The notes: generated by a model from the sequence alone, not told the origin. DNA of 64,000 nt from Bugula neritina (GCA_964035545.1 OZ037768.1:543501-607500), one strand, 5' to 3'; numbered from the stretch's first letter, positions 26,501 through 40,124 are shown. Numbers and translations: made by a program.

Positions 26501-29500
26501 GATATAATATTGATCTATTGATATAATATTGATCTATTGATATAATATTGATTTATTGATATAATATTGATCTATTGACGTTTAGAACTCCTTCCGGAAG
26601 GTTCCGGTGGTCTGGACAACCGGAATCTGGTCAGTGCCAATGAAGACAACCAGAACCTCGGTAAAGAGGAAATCCACGCTCTCCGTAAGGATGGCCTTAC
26701 TGGTGATGTAAGCCTATTTCCTGTTGACCTGCTTCTTTAGGCCGGTAGATTGAGTTCTGTGTGAAGACTTTCCATTCCATTCAGAATATCTAATTGTTCC
26801 ATTGTGCTTCTATTAGAAATATTTATACCTTGTTTTATGGGCAGACAACTTCTTTTCTTGTTTAAACATTTGCTTAACAATCAAATACCGACATCAGTGA
26901 GATTATACTCTCAACTAGAATGTTGTTATTTCTCTGCACAGCTTCCACTACCAGTTCCTAGTGTTATACTCTCTGTAGTGTTCTATATTCTCTGTCACAG
27001 CTGCATTCCTACCAATGAGACAGGGAACAGCCCTAGTGACCCTCTCTCTGTTGTAGGAGGTAATGAGTGACTCTCTCTCTCTGTTGTAGGAGGTAATGAG
27101 TGACTCTCTCTCTCTGTTGTAGGAGGTAATGAGTGAACTCATCAAGAACAGCTCCACCTTCAACCAGAAGACTAAATTCTCACAGGAGAAGTGGATAAAA
27201 AAGAAGAAAAAGAGGTAAATGAATACTGTGTCAAGGTCGTTGATCACTGACCAGGTCAACACTATGAGATGTGCGAGTGTTTGCCAGCTGTCAATGCTCT
27301 ACCCACATGCAGTTGTTTACTATTCTGCCCTGCCCTGGCTGTGAGTAAGAACTCACCAGTCAAGGTGAACTTGAGGTCAGCTAGTTGTCCTGGTGGCCAT
27401 TTTTATCCTAAGGAACTCCCTCTTGGCACTCGCTGCGTATTGAACTCTCTCGCTGCCGTGGAGTGGAGTGGTCAACATTTGGCTGCTGAATCGGTCATTT
27501 GTAACTCACAAGACAGCTGATTGGCTGCTGGACACTGTGGAGGTGATACTGTATTACTCGACTACACCAACACTTACTCAATAAATTATGCAGGCTTTTG
27601 GCACCAGCTGCGATCCTTGAGAGAGAATCCTTCCTCCAGCGCACAAGGTCACGGCTCAAGGCCGCAGCAACTCAGCCTGTCCTTCACTCTGCAACTCTTC
27701 ACCAGTTTTTACTTGCTCTTTCTAACACACAGCAGAAAGTTGATCTCATTCTGGTTTACCTCTACATCTAGATATCTTCTAGTTTATATTCTATTAGTTG
27801 AATTATACTACCTGGCATTAAGTTTCTGCAAGCAGTGTACTTGTATTTATTCGTATTTATCAACACGTGTGGCACGCAGAACGTAGCTGTACATACGTGC
27901 TGATTATGCACATCTCTACATGGTTGTTACGCTCTGCAATCACAGGTGTTGATGTACTAATTACTAGTACTATACCTGCTACTTACCAACACTGCATGTG
28001 CAGCTTCTACTTTCTAGTATATTCTACAAAATAAGGGTCACGTGAAGCGGAATAAGGGATGGCAAATTGCCAAATGGTAAAGAGTTGACCACCCCTTACT
28101 ATTCTATGGTGACCCACCCCCGCTTGGCCAACTCCCGCTTGGCCAACTCCCGCCTGGTCAACTCCCGCTTGGTCAACTCCCGCCTGACAATTCGCATTGA
28201 TTAGAACTCTATTGTAAATTAGTGTTACAATATATTGTTTACATTACTTTATTGCATTTTATTGAGTATATTGTGTTGCAGTGATTATATTATACTGATT
28301 ATATTGCAATGAAGTAATTTTTACATATTGGTTATATTTTCTCTCATCCAGGCACCTGAATATCTACAAGATAGTGAAGCCAACAACCCGACTCATTGCT
28401 GACATGTATTATAGGAGAGATCCCTCTAAAATATGGTTTGTTTCAATATATGACCTTCACCTTTATTCCCCTCTCTCTCATTCTATTCTCTATAGTACTA
28501 TTCTTTACGTATTATAGTAGGGTAGTATTGTCGTATGAGTAATATAGTAGGATATTATTACAGAGTGCGTAGTACTATATTGATTGAAGTTAATGAGTCT
28601 TGACCTTTCTAAGGACACAACATGTGCTGAGTGGTAGGACACCTTTAAGTACTCCCGTACCAAAGAGTTCAAAAAGTAATTTCTTTCTAGTTTTCTTAGA
28701 GGTGACTCTTTAGCCCAGATTCTAACGATGAGTAACATCCAGGCCAGCTCCAAGGTTCTGCTGGTGGAATCGTGTCAAGGTCTCTTAGCTGGAGCTCTAC
28801 TCTCCCGTCTTGATAGTAAGTGCTCTAAGTCTTTATTCTGCTCCTGTTTTGACCAATCAGAGTTCTCTATCACATAGAACCGTGATATTGTTTCCTTATT
28901 GCTGAATATTATGTTGTCATTAACAACTAATGCAAGATAATGGCAATATAATATTAAACTGTCGGTCACAAGGAAATGCACACAGACCTCTTTGGTCAGA
29001 GGTTTTATGCTAAGAACTTTCAACACCTCAGACTGAGCACTTCAAAAGCATTACTTCAATTATACTCGTCTTTTCAAATCAATTATTTTTAGATATTGTG
29101 TTTTCCTTGTCTTTGTTATTATCCTATATAATATGACTACTAAGCCTATGGCCATCTCCTTCAACATGATTGGCTGATCTGAAACAGGATGTAGGATGTG
29201 TTGTATGGGATACCCTATTCAATAAATATTTATTCCTCATTGCAGCTTATACGTTGGGAGAGTAAATGTTATACTATTTTTATTTTCATAGGAACTTTTA
29301 GATTCTAATCTCTATCTGAAATCACAAAGTATGATATGCTGTAGCTTTTATTCACATGTGAAATTAAACTTTGAGTTTGTAAAATTGAAAAATTATAGCA
29401 AGGCGGATGTTAATGCTAAGTTGCCTCTTTTGTGCCTGTTTTTACAACTGCACGATGATCAACTCAGAATGTTGATGCGCTAAACTCTGTAGTCTGTCCT

Positions 29501-32500
29501 CGAGTTGGATGGCGGCCATGCAAGGTTTGCTTTTTGACAGTGCCAAAAGTTTCGAGTTGCGAAATCTCTGAGTTAAGCAACCGTTCGTTATTCTTGGCTA
29601 CTACAATGCACGCGATACTCAAATCTTCTTCGATTGACCCTTCCTAATTCGCGCGAGGAGTTGGCAATTCTTTTCACCGTGGTAACCATAGTCCGTCGTA
29701 ATCAGCAAGCACCGCCAACTATGACCAGGGTCAATTCTCCTCTGTAACTGTGGAAATTATCACTACTGTCCCTCAGTGGCTTGTGAATTGTTCATTTTCT
29801 CTCATGTGAGTCAGAAAAAAGATAAATGCCAGGGAATGATGTATTATGTAACATAATAAATAAATTATCTTGGCAACAGCTTACTTTATCAAAACTAAGA
29901 AAATTCGATTATAGAGGTTGTTGATGTTTTGCCAAATTACTGTAATCGTAGCAAGCAGCGTGTAGAGTTCAGATGGTAATACATTTTGCAAAGCATTTTT
30001 CCTAATTTAAGGCTATTCTTGAATGTGTTATTCACTTTTAGTTACGGTGGAATGTACTACTTTTGCCTCGAAAATATGAACTGATTTGATTGATGGAAGT
30101 TAACTTCGGACACTAAATGTATTGTAAAGTAATTACATTGCACACAACTCCATCCCAAACTAATAAATATTCATAACTTTCAGAATAAAAACTGAAGTAG
30201 GAACAGATGATCTCAAGCTACTTCCGTGCATTAGTATTCTAATCCACAAAGCATCTAGGAGGAAATCTATTGACACTTGTATTCTATTAAATATAATGAT
30301 TACACTGTCACAGTGAAATAATTGTCTTCAATGCTTTGATCATGTTTAGTTTCCTTAAAATGTTTCAACAAAAAAAACAGTATTAGGTGCACCCAGTTTG
30401 ATATATTCATTAATGTATACCGCATACAGCTTATCTTCTGGGTGTAAAGACTCACTGCTATTTCCACTCTCAACAAATAGTCATGATTTTAGACTAGTAA
30501 ACTTAATTAAATGTCTGAGATGGCGGCTAGATCTGGAAGACCCCTTGATTCTTCGGTGTAGGCTAGTTAGAAGCTGTAAGCTAACACCCATTGAACTCTA
30601 GCCGCATATATGTTTGCACCAATGTCCAACAGAAAAGTGTACCAATCTCTATTATCTGCTCACCTACTTTTTGCTCAAACATTGCACTTAATCACCTCCT
30701 ATAGTTGTTAAAACAAAGACAAGTTAAACTAAAATTCTACGAAAATTTACACTTAAATATTCTGTTTAAATACAAGTGATTAATCAATTTGAACCTAATT
30801 ATGCATACATCTACTGATTATATAATAGTCAATGAATGGTGAGCTGAATCTCGCCCTGTTGTAATCACTTCTGTTAATATATTCTTGTCATCTCTTGCTG
30901 CTAGCCGTGCTAAGAAATACCCTCTGCTTGGAATGGTCTTGGTTGCACGAGTAGTTATTGGTTTTGTTATGCTAGTAATATTATGTTTAATTTTGAAATT
31001 TGCTGGAAGTAATTTATTACTTTTTGTTGTAAAATCTATCAAAAACCTGTAGTTCGTTGGCCAATAAAATGATGCCTTACACTATATTCTTGCTTTTAAA
31101 ATAACAGTCCTCTATCAGGGGTGGGTGCAAATATTTGGGGAAAGTATGTTTCTGTAATAGAGCGAAGTAATTTTTCACTCTGCATTGACCATTGGAGTGC
31201 TGCTTTAGACAGAGAGGACCTCCTCATAAACTCAATGAAGTCAATTAAAAGCTAAAGTTATACAAATGTTGAAGATTTGCTGTAAGCGTTATTAAGGGGT
31301 TTAGCGTGGAGAGATGGAGGAAGCTTGGAAGGGTGAATGATGACTCACTAAAACACCCCTATGTGTTTTGTGTAAACTGAAGCTAACGCCAAGTTTATCT
31401 GTGTCCTGGGAATACGTATATCACGTAGTCTCTTCACACAACACACAGTAGGGACACACTATGCTGATGTTATATCAAATATGAACGACAGTTTTAAAGT
31501 CCATCTGGGATATAGTTCACAATTTTTCCAATTATGAGAAATGGTAAAATATTTGATTGCTTCACTCTACACACATGCACAATTTTCTGGGTGTCATTTA
31601 TGCAAATCATTTATCAATATCTACAGCTGGAGCAGGATTTGCACTATTATGCAAATGTTGGAGAGTTTTATGATATTTTGTAAAAAAAGGTAGTTTTTGT
31701 AGCCTATTTTTTGCATACATACTTCATAACTGTGTGGTGTGCAAGAAACAGCGACTCTCATTCTAGTGCTCAGTAATCCAATGCATGGGGGAAGGGAAGG
31801 GGTAGCGGCAGCCAAATCAGGGGGAGGCTGTGACAAGAATAGTCGGGTGTCCTAAAATTTGGGCTACTTTATGTTGTGTGCAACTATCAGTTTATTAGAT
31901 TTTTTTAACACGACTCTAGTGTGTCCGCTGCTTTTCTGTCATCTTTCTAGGTCAGAGGTGTCACTTTATATACAGTCTAATGACTCATCTTTTTAGGTCA
32001 GAGGTGTCACTATATAATATACAGTCTAATGACTCATCTTTCTAGGTCAGGGGTGTCACTCTATATACACTAATGACTCATCTTTCTAGGTCAGGAGTGT
32101 CACTCTATATATAGGCTAATGACTCATCTTTCTAGGTCAGGGGTGTCACTCTATATACAGGCTAATGACTCATCTTTCTAGGTCAGGGGTGTCACTATAT
32201 GTACAGTCTAATGACTCATCTTTCTAGGTCAGGGGTGTCACTATATACAGTCTAATGACTCATCTTTCTAGGTCGGGGGTGTCACTATATGTACAGTCTA
32301 ATGACTCATCTTTCTAGGTCGGGGGTGTCACTATATACAGTCTAATGACTCATCTTTCTAGGTCAGGGGTGTCTCACACAACTCTTCACTGGCCCAAACC
32401 CTATGAAAGGCAGAAACGCGTTTGATGACTTTGGGTTTAGCAAGGCGCTGACTAAATCACGCATGAAGCTGTTTCCTCTCAACGAGTTGCATAAACTGAG

Positions 32501-35500
32501 TGTGTTTCGTACGACACCGCCGGCAGCAGAGGAAGTCACGTCACCAGCAGCGGAGGAACTCACGTCACCAGCAGCGGAGGAAGTCACATCACCGACAGCG
32601 GAGGAAGTCACGTCACCAGCAGCGGAGGAAGTCACGTCACCAGCAGCAGAGGAACTCACATCACCGACAGCGGAGGAAGTCACGTCACCAGCAGCGGAGG
32701 AAGGCGGGCAGGTGAAATGTTAAGAAAGTACTTAGTTGCTCAATGTTGGAAGTTAATTGTTGACGTAGATAATTACATGAAGGCTGGCATCGCATAGTTA
32801 GGAATAGTGTTAGACTCTGTTTAGCTGTACATGTTGGCATTACATGAGTTCATTGCTCCTTCACTACACGAAGACAGCTTTATTCACATCCTACAGTTTC
32901 CTATTGTCTTGTTTGCTTCAACTACAGACCTTTTTAGTTGTTCAGTATTTGAGTCTATAGTAAAATACTCGGAGTAAACACCAACACACACCAACACACA
33001 CCAACACACACCAACACACACCAACACACACCAACACACACCAACAAATTCATTATTATAGTTATTCTATAAAATGGTGAAATGGATTCATTCATAGTTA
33101 TTTTTTCAATATAAAATGCTTTTTTCACTTGGGAACCCACCAGCCCTCATTTTCCAAGTCTCCAAGTCTTTTATAAAGTAATCAACAAAATAAAAAGTTT
33201 TCAGAGGAACTCCTGGTCATATAAAACTAGATTAGATATATTATTTACCATATTTTGGCAGTTCTCAGTCACTTTTCTGTATTTCATAATTACTAATATC
33301 GAGTACCATATGCGGCTCCCTGACACACTGCGCTCTGTTTTCATTATATATATATATTGTTTACGGTGCAGGATGTACCTAGTGGGGAGACTGCCAAGAG
33401 AGTCAGGTTGGCTGAGCCAACAGAGGCAGCATCTGCAATAACTGGCTCTTCACACGACAGCAAATCAAAGGATTCACAAGGGTCACGTGACTCCGAATGT
33501 CAGTCAGCGGGTGACAAAAGACCTGCCTCAGACGAAAGAGAGCTTCCCGTGCATTTAGTAGAACGTCGTGCGGCTCAGAAGTATATAGAGAGCACAAGTT
33601 TTGACACGTATGTGCAATTTCTCTATTTTTTGCCCTTTAGCATTCCTCTCTTTTTTCAAGGTGTTGTCACTCATTAGAAGTGTAAAACTTTGATTTTTTG
33701 TATTCACTCATACAATTTAATCTCTATATTATGCAATACACTCTCTATACTATACTATATACTCTCTATACTATATACTCTCTATACTATACTATATACT
33801 CTCTATACTATACTATATACTCTCTATACTATATACTCTCAATACTATACTATATACTCTATATACTATATACTCTCTATACTATATACTCTCAATACTA
33901 TACTATATACTCTATATACTATATACTCTCTATACTATACTATATACTCTATACTATACTATATACTCTCTATACTATACTATATACTCTCTATACTATA
34001 CTATATACTCTCTATACTATACTATATACTCTCTATACTATACTATATACTCTCTATACTATACTATATACTCTCTATACTATACTATATACTCTCTATC
34101 TCTATACTATATACTCTCTATACTATATACTCTCTATACTATACTATATACTCTCTATACTATACTATATACTCTCTATACTATACTATATACTCTCTAT
34201 ACTATACTATATACTCTCTATACTATACTATATACTCTCTATACTATACTATATACTCTCTATACTATACTATATACTCTCTATACTATACTATATACTC
34301 TCTATACTATATACTCTATACTCTCTATACTATACTATATACTCTCTATACTATACTATATACTCTCTATACTATACTATATACTCTCTATACTATACTA
34401 TATACTCTCTATACTATACTATATACTCTCTATATTATGCAATATACTCTCTATACTATACTATATACTCTATACTATACTATATACTCTCTATACTATA
34501 CTATATACTCTCTATACTATACTATATACTCTCTATACTATACTATATACTCTCTATACTATACTATATACTCTCTATACTATACTATATACTCTCTATA
34601 CTATACTATATACTCTCTATACTATACTATATACTCTCTATACTATACTATATACTCTCTATACTATACTATATACTCTCTATACTATACTATATACTCT
34701 CTATACTATACTATATACTCTCTATACTATACTATATACTCTCTATACTATATACTCTATACTCTCTATACTATACTATATACTCTCTATACTATACTAT
34801 ATACTCTCTATATTTCTATACAGATTGATTGTGGCCATCAAGGCCCAGCCGACTCAAGTGGTCTTACGACTCCTCAGTCTATTGCAGCTGTCAAGGCCGT
34901 TTGTAGTTTTCCACCAGTACAAAGAACCTTTAGTGGAGTTGTTTGTTCAACTGAAGGAGAGAGGCGGAATTGTAAACCTAAGGCTAACGGAGTCGTGGTT
35001 CAGGACTATACAGGTAGTCTTTTAGCAGAATTTAGCCTCGAATAGTTTTACTTGGGCTAAAAATTAGTTTAGGCGTCGCGTGTATGTTTTAAAATCTTAT
35101 TATGTGTTACTGACATCAACATAATCTGTACCCTAATGATAACAATTATTTATACTAAATTAGATTACAGTAACAACAACAATAGTTATAGTGTGATTAA
35201 AATAATCATAAATTTATGTCTTTAGTTTTATAATATTTCAAAACTGTTTAGTTTTTGGCCCTGAAATGAAACAGTTTTAAATGCAATATAACAACTATTT
35301 TTACAGTAATGTACCAATACTTATGTTATAATATTAACAATACTTATGTTATAATATTAACAATACTTATGTTATAACAATATTAGCAACGCTTATGCTA
35401 GCATTACTGGGGTTACAACACTGAAGGTAAATCACAAATTCCTACATTTGGCACTATTCCAAGTCATTGTACAGGTACCGTTGAGGACAACACTGGTTCC

Positions 35501-37760
35501 AATTTGCTGTAAACAAATGCTATGAAGGATTATTTCTCATTTGTTGAAATATCAAGATTAGAGAATTTCACAAGACCACATATCATGAGACATTTGAGCT
35601 AATCAGTTGTTATGATGTGAGAATGCTGAAGGTGATTTATTCCCCTACTGCTACGTAGAGAGTCAACTCAAGTTAGGTCACTCGATAATTCAGTGTAACT
35701 CTTCATAATGTTTCCTGCCATCCTCTAAGAATTTAATCTCTTCAGCCATCCTTACAGTGTGTGCCGTGCTTATGCATCATGTCCTCTCCCAGTTTCTGTA
35801 TACGTGCTACGTTTTAGGTTATCTCAGTATTGACAGTTTTAGTGGTTGGTGTGCCAAGTTTCATGTCAGGATTGAAAGATATTACCTGTAAACACTTGCT
35901 CTCTTGAGCTCCTACTTTAATATTACATGTAAACACTTGCTCTCTTGAGCTTGCTACTTTGATATTACCTGTTAACACTGGCTCTCTTGAGCTCTTACTT
36001 TGATATTACCTGTGTACACTGACTCTCTTGAGCTCCTACTTTGATATTACCTGTGTACACTGGCTCTCTTGAGCTGCTACTTTGATATTACCTGTGTACA
36101 CTGGCTCTCTTGAGCTGCTACTTTGATATTACCTGTGTACACTGACTCTCTTGAGCTCCTACTTTGATATTACCTGTGTACACTGGCTCTCTTGAGCTGC
36201 TACTTTGATATTACCTGTTAACACTTGCTCTCTTGAGCTTGCTACTTTGATATTACCTGTTAACACTGGCTCTCTTGAGCTCTTACTTTGATAGACTGAG
36301 TGCAGCTGATTCTGTTAGATCAATCAACTTAGGTTATACTTTTTGTGACTTTTTCTTTATAAATGTTAGTTGCTGCTCTATGCTTTATTGTCATTGGTTA
36401 CTTTGAAATTTGCAAGGCATCAAAAAGTCTTTTTTTTGGTATTTAAAATCTACAACCTCTAATTTCTGTTCATTAAAATCTTTTCTAAGACTAAAAATTA
36501 TTTATGAAGATTCCCACGTTCATTTACTAAGTTTTCAGCGTAGGAGTTCCCATTCTTGGAGTGGCGGTTTAAGAATAGTATTTGGCTCTAGCTCCTCTCC
36601 ATCTTGAACTCTCTAATCACGTAATTAAGTGGTTGATCAGGATATCATACCAAAATATCTACGCAATCAGTTTTTTTATGAAAATATATATCAAATGCAG
36701 TGAAATATCAGGACTATTTGGTTTATTCAATTAGTAATAGCTATGAACGCATAAGAAAGGAAGCTATGGGATATTTTTAACCCACCCACATTTCATCTGG
36801 CTCCACATTTAAACATGGATATGTTCACAAACAAGAAATTTCCTCTCACATGCGAATGGATGCTTTCATACGGATACACTTGTGGTTGGGTTTACATGAA
36901 CTTACGGTTGGGGTTTCATTTGATGCAACTGTTTGCAAACATGGAATGAAAAATCCTTTAGAATAATACAAGCAGCTTGGCAGAGTTTTACTCTTGTGTT
37001 AAGATATTAATATTGGCACTGTGTTGACCTCTGACCTATTGCTAATACTGCATGGTTATTGGCTTCAGACCGGACACCTAATATTCACACCATAATATCT
37101 AGCCCCCACCAGCTTGCCTATTCCTTCCTCCCTAATAGGTTCTTGACGCAAGTCTAGTTGAGCAAATTGGGTGATAAATTAGGCGGAGACATTGAACAGG
37201 ATATGGATTTTGAAATTGAGATATTCATAAAATCTCATATGAAATGCACTCATGAAACATGATTGCTAATGTACCAGGTCCAATTGACCTGACATGCATG
37301 TAATCATGCTAACATCAGAAAAACAGCTCAAGTGTGCTGAAGCAATTTCTTCAGAAGTATTTTAATGACCAAGTTGAGCTGGTCAAATTTTACACCTAAT
37401 AGCCTTGAACTGAGTGACTTATGGATAAATATATTTTCCAAGTCAACTAATTTCGTGGAAAGATATTGCAATAGATCCAAGTCAGATTATTTAATTGTTT
37501 TTGTATTTTTATAACCACATTGTTTTTAATTTTTGTGTAAAGATTAGATCGGTATAGTGATTCCTTTTAATACTAAACAGCAAATTAATACACTTAACAC
37601 GACACACACAGACACACAGGGCCAGTAAATAGCATTAGTTCCAGACTTGTGTTTCTTGTAGGTTCTTCCCGAGAGGACCCACCCTGGCGTCATGATGAGT
37701 GGGACCAGTGGCTACATCCTCACGGGCACTCTGGTACAGCTGCCTCCCAGCAATGGATAA
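23545..37760 (+). CDS. TRMT6: tRNA m1A58 methyltransferase non-catalytic subunit TRM6
   Basis: TRMT6 pairs with catalytic TRMT61A to methylate adenosine 58 in the tRNA T-loop, and contributes tRNA binding. Ten exons: 23545-23621, 26003-26133, 26586-26707, 27123-27214, 28352-28435, 28691-28815, 32362-32711, 33372-33607, 34824-35013 and 37662-37760. They join in phase to 501 residues (human 497). Matching blocks: EDGDFIVLMRETFMRVVQ at the N-terminus, KFYLDNIFGKPYGSHFEV, DNRNLVSANEDNQNLGKEEI, YKIVKPTTRLIADMYYRRDP, SRPFVVFHQYKEPLVELF (about 430-447), GGIVNLRLTESWFRTIQVLP and GYILTG near the end. The variable central linker contains an 8-residue tandem repeat (about 262-325). Exons 4 and 7 are preceded by repeated copies of their own 3' splice sites. 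Confidence 0.96.
23622..26002. other. TRMT6 intron 1
   Basis: A 2.4 kb AT-rich intron with no tandem array and no supported coding sequence, unusual for this locus where most introns carry repeats. Confidence 0.6.
26475..26580. repeat. 19-bp tandem repeat in TRMT6 intron 2
   Basis: About five copies of TTGATATAATATTGATCTA end directly at the 3' splice site of the exon at 26586-26707. Confidence 0.9.
27040..27146 (+). repeat. Triplicated 3' splice site of TRMT6 exon 4
   Basis: A 33-bp unit, CTCTCTCTGTTGTAG followed by GAGGTAATGAGTGA, occurs three times with acceptor AGs ending at 27056, 27089 and 27122. Only the third copy continues into the conserved exon (GAACTCATCAAGAACAGC). The first two keep frame (33 is a multiple of three), but the reading frame meets TAG, the splice-site TAG itself, at the end of each extra unit. 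Confidence 0.93.
28115..28195. repeat. 17-bp CCCGCTTGGCCAACTCC repeat
   Basis: Five copies of a GC-rich 17-bp unit (GGCCAACTCCCGCTTGG type) in TRMT6 intron 4. It is much more GC-rich than its surroundings. Confidence 0.85.
28816..31945. other. Large part of TRMT6 intron 6
   Basis: About 3.1 kb without an array. The segment about 29440-29760 is more GC-rich, with ATGGCGGCCATGCAAGG-like sequence, and may be a decayed insertion, but no ends or coding sequence could be defined. Short frames (30398-30601, 30818-31042 minus, 31621-31836 minus) are unrecognised. Confidence 0.4.
31940..32361 (+). repeat. Tenfold-repeated 3' splice site of TRMT6 exon 7
   Basis: About 44-46 bp units, each containing CATCTTTCTAG|GTCAGGGGTGTC. 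Ten TAG acceptor copies end at about 31950, 31996, 32045, 32089, 32135, 32181, 32227, 32271, 32317 and 32361. Only the last is followed by the conserved TRMT6 coding sequence (TCACACAACTCTTCACTGGC). In the units beginning GTCAGGGGTG, using the upstream acceptor gives the frame of the true exon and then hits the TAG of the next TTTCTAG. Confidence 0.94.
32515..32705 (+). repeat. Coding 24-bp minisatellite in TRMT6 exon 7
   Basis: Seven to eight copies of a 24-bp unit (GCAGCGGAGGAAGTCACGTC plus ACCA) encode the octapeptide AAEEVTSP with variants AAEELTSP and TAEEVTSP. It lies in the linker between conserved halves of TRMT6, a position that is acidic and of variable sequence in human TRMT6. Confidence 0.93.
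32980..33046. repeat. (CACCAACACA)n repeat in TRMT6 intron 7
   Basis: About seven perfect copies of the 10-bp unit CACCAACACA. Confidence 0.92.
33720..34815. repeat. 21-bp TATACTATAC minisatellite filling TRMT6 intron 8
   Basis: About 52 copies of a 21-bp unit (core CTATACTATACTATATACTC) fill intron 8 from about 110 bp after the donor to within 10 bp of the acceptor. The last unit runs into TATTTCTATACAG. Length variants of 14 bp occur. The unit length keeps frames open for over 400 codons, which is an artefact. Confidence 0.96.
35014..37661. other. TRMT6 intron 9
   Basis: A 2.6 kb final intron. It contains a small TTATGTTATAATATTAACAA repeat (about 35320-35385) and the array at 35880-36295; the rest is unique AT-rich sequence. 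No gene was seen. Confidence 0.5.
35880..36295. repeat. ~41-bp minisatellite in TRMT6 intron 9
   Basis: About ten copies of a unit containing CTCTCTTGAGCTGCTACTTT and GATATTACCTGTGTACACTG, with slight length variation. Confidence 0.93.
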
Positions 37761-38074
37761 AGGAAGTCCAAGTAGCACCACAAACCATCTACTAGTCTTC
37801 TTTCTGTTTTATAAAACTCATTTCCAGTAACTTTCTTTCCCTAATCATTAACAATGATTTATATCTATAAGGCAGTCTGTAACTTTTTGAGTAATTTTCA
37901 CTGTAAATTGTTAAGAATATATTGAATTTGATTTTGTACACTTATTTTTATTGATAATTGCCAGACACAATATTGATTTAAAATGAATATTACTCGAATA
38001 TCATACCAGCTAAAATGAACTAAAAGGATGCGCTAAAACTCTCATGTCTACAGCTACAGTACATTATAATGATA

Positions 38075-38825
38075 TAATACACCATACAGCAGTAATACAC
38101 TATACAGTAGTAATACACTATACAGTAGTAATACACCATACAGTAGTAATATACCATACAGTAGTAATATACCATACAGTAGTAATATACTATACAGTAG
38201 TAATACACCATACAGTAGTAATATACTATACAGTAGTAATACACTATACAGTAGTAATATACTACACAGCAGTAATACACTATACAGTAGTAATACAGTA
38301 GTAATACATCATACAGTAGTAATATACTATACAGTAGTAATACACCATACAGTAGTAATACACTATACAGTGGTAATACACTATACAGTAGTAATATACT
38401 ATACAATAGTAATATACTATACAGTAGTAATACACCATACAGTAGTAATACACTATACAGTAGTAATACATCATACAGTAGTAATACATCATACAGTAGT
38501 AATACACTATACAGTAGTAATACACTATACAGTAGTAATACATCATACAGTAGTAATACACTATACAGTAGTAATACACTCTACAGTAGTAATATACTAT
38601 ACAGTAGTAATACACTATACAGTAGTAATATACTATACAGTAGTAATACACTATACAGTAGTAATACATCATACAGTAGTAATACACTATACAGTAGTAA
38701 TACACTATACAGTAGTAATGTACTATACAGTAGTAATACACTATACAGTAGTAATACACTCTACAGTAGTAATATACTATACAGTAGTAATATACTATAC
38801 AATAGTAATATACCATACAGTAGTA
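38075..38825. repeat. 18-bp minisatellite downstream of TRMT6
   Basis: About 41 copies of the 18-bp unit CAGTAGTAATACACTATA, with variants ATACCATA, ATATACTA and ATACATCA. It begins roughly 315 bp past the TRMT6 stop. Confidence 0.96.
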
Positions 38826-40124
38826 ATACAATTATATAGCTTTAGAAGTGTACTATGAGAAATCACAGCCCTGTGGTTGTTTAATTCCACACAGTTATTG
38901 TATTTCTTTAATACTTGAGTCTAGTGTTGAGGCAGTAATACGCATTGCATAAGTTCCTTTTTTGTAACAATGAATAAACTTGGCTGTAAATTATGCCATT
39001 TTACAAACATGAATATGTAAATTGACTTCAACGTATGTAGTTATACATAATTGGCAACTGCACAGTTGGAAGTTTCATTCACAACATCCTTTTCTCTGCT
39101 GGTTATTCCAACAATCACAATGTAATCAATTTTATAAAAAATTACTATTTATCATTTTGGCATCTGATTTGCATCCAAATAAATTGGATGGTGTATAGAA
39201 TGTCGACAATTTACAAATTATACAATTTTTCAGTGGGTGGCAAGTGACGCTGGATCTCCTCTCCTAACACCTCTTGACCCAAGATGTTAAAATATTTTTT
39301 TGTTTTAATCGCCTTAAGAATGTTGATAGAATGCTAATTTATACAATTATTCCTAATACCATACTCCGTACATTGTTGAAAATATTTCTCGCTGGATGAA
39401 GTCTCCAACTGAGTAGCTGTGTGGTGTGAATATCTGCTAATAGATGGTACCTCGAGATCCACTGTGCCATTCTATCTTATATAGTCCTATTCCTTAACTT
39501 CACAAGAAGTTTGACTATATATTGTGTGCGTTTTGTTTTTGTTATGCTTCTATAAATATAAGGACTTTTTATAACCCTGCTTACGTAATTCGTATATTTA
39601 GAGCTCATCATGGAAAGCAAATAGCCCACCATCTTCTGTGTTTATTCAGACACACAATATAAGTCTATGTAAATAGCACCCTCATCTCTGTCTATATTAT
39701 TTCGCTCACAAAAAGCAATTGAACAAATATTTCAAGGCCTATAATTTCTAAGATCAGGAAATTTACAAAATTATCCAGTTACTAGTTTTAATTACAATCA
39801 AAGAATTGTTTAGGGAAGTATAAATGGTATGCGATGTGAGTTTGTATGTTGCTGCTATAATCCTGTTTCCACAACCATATTATAAAGAATGCTATACATT
39901 AGCCAAACTGGTACATGGCACGAAAGCAGGCAGAGATCTAAAATAAGGCAGCCTAAAAAAATCAGATTTTATTTATTTAAAATTGAAGTATTGACTCTGG
40001 TATATATTCATACTATAACTATAACTCCACCTTTCTCTTGTGTCATACATACAGTTTGACTTACCGCTTAAAAGATGGATACAAAAGTATCTAAAATATA
40101 CCAACATACAATATGTACTACTGT

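Noticed and set aside
33690-35045. 451- and 376-codon Tyr/Leu/Ile frames
   Set aside because: Product of the 21-bp repeat filling TRMT6 intron 8. The tail of the longer one overlaps TRMT6 exon 9 in the wrong frame.
38020-38858. Tyr/Cys/Val and His/Thr/Val repeat frames on both strands
   Set aside because: 18-bp tandem array read in open frames; complementary artefacts.
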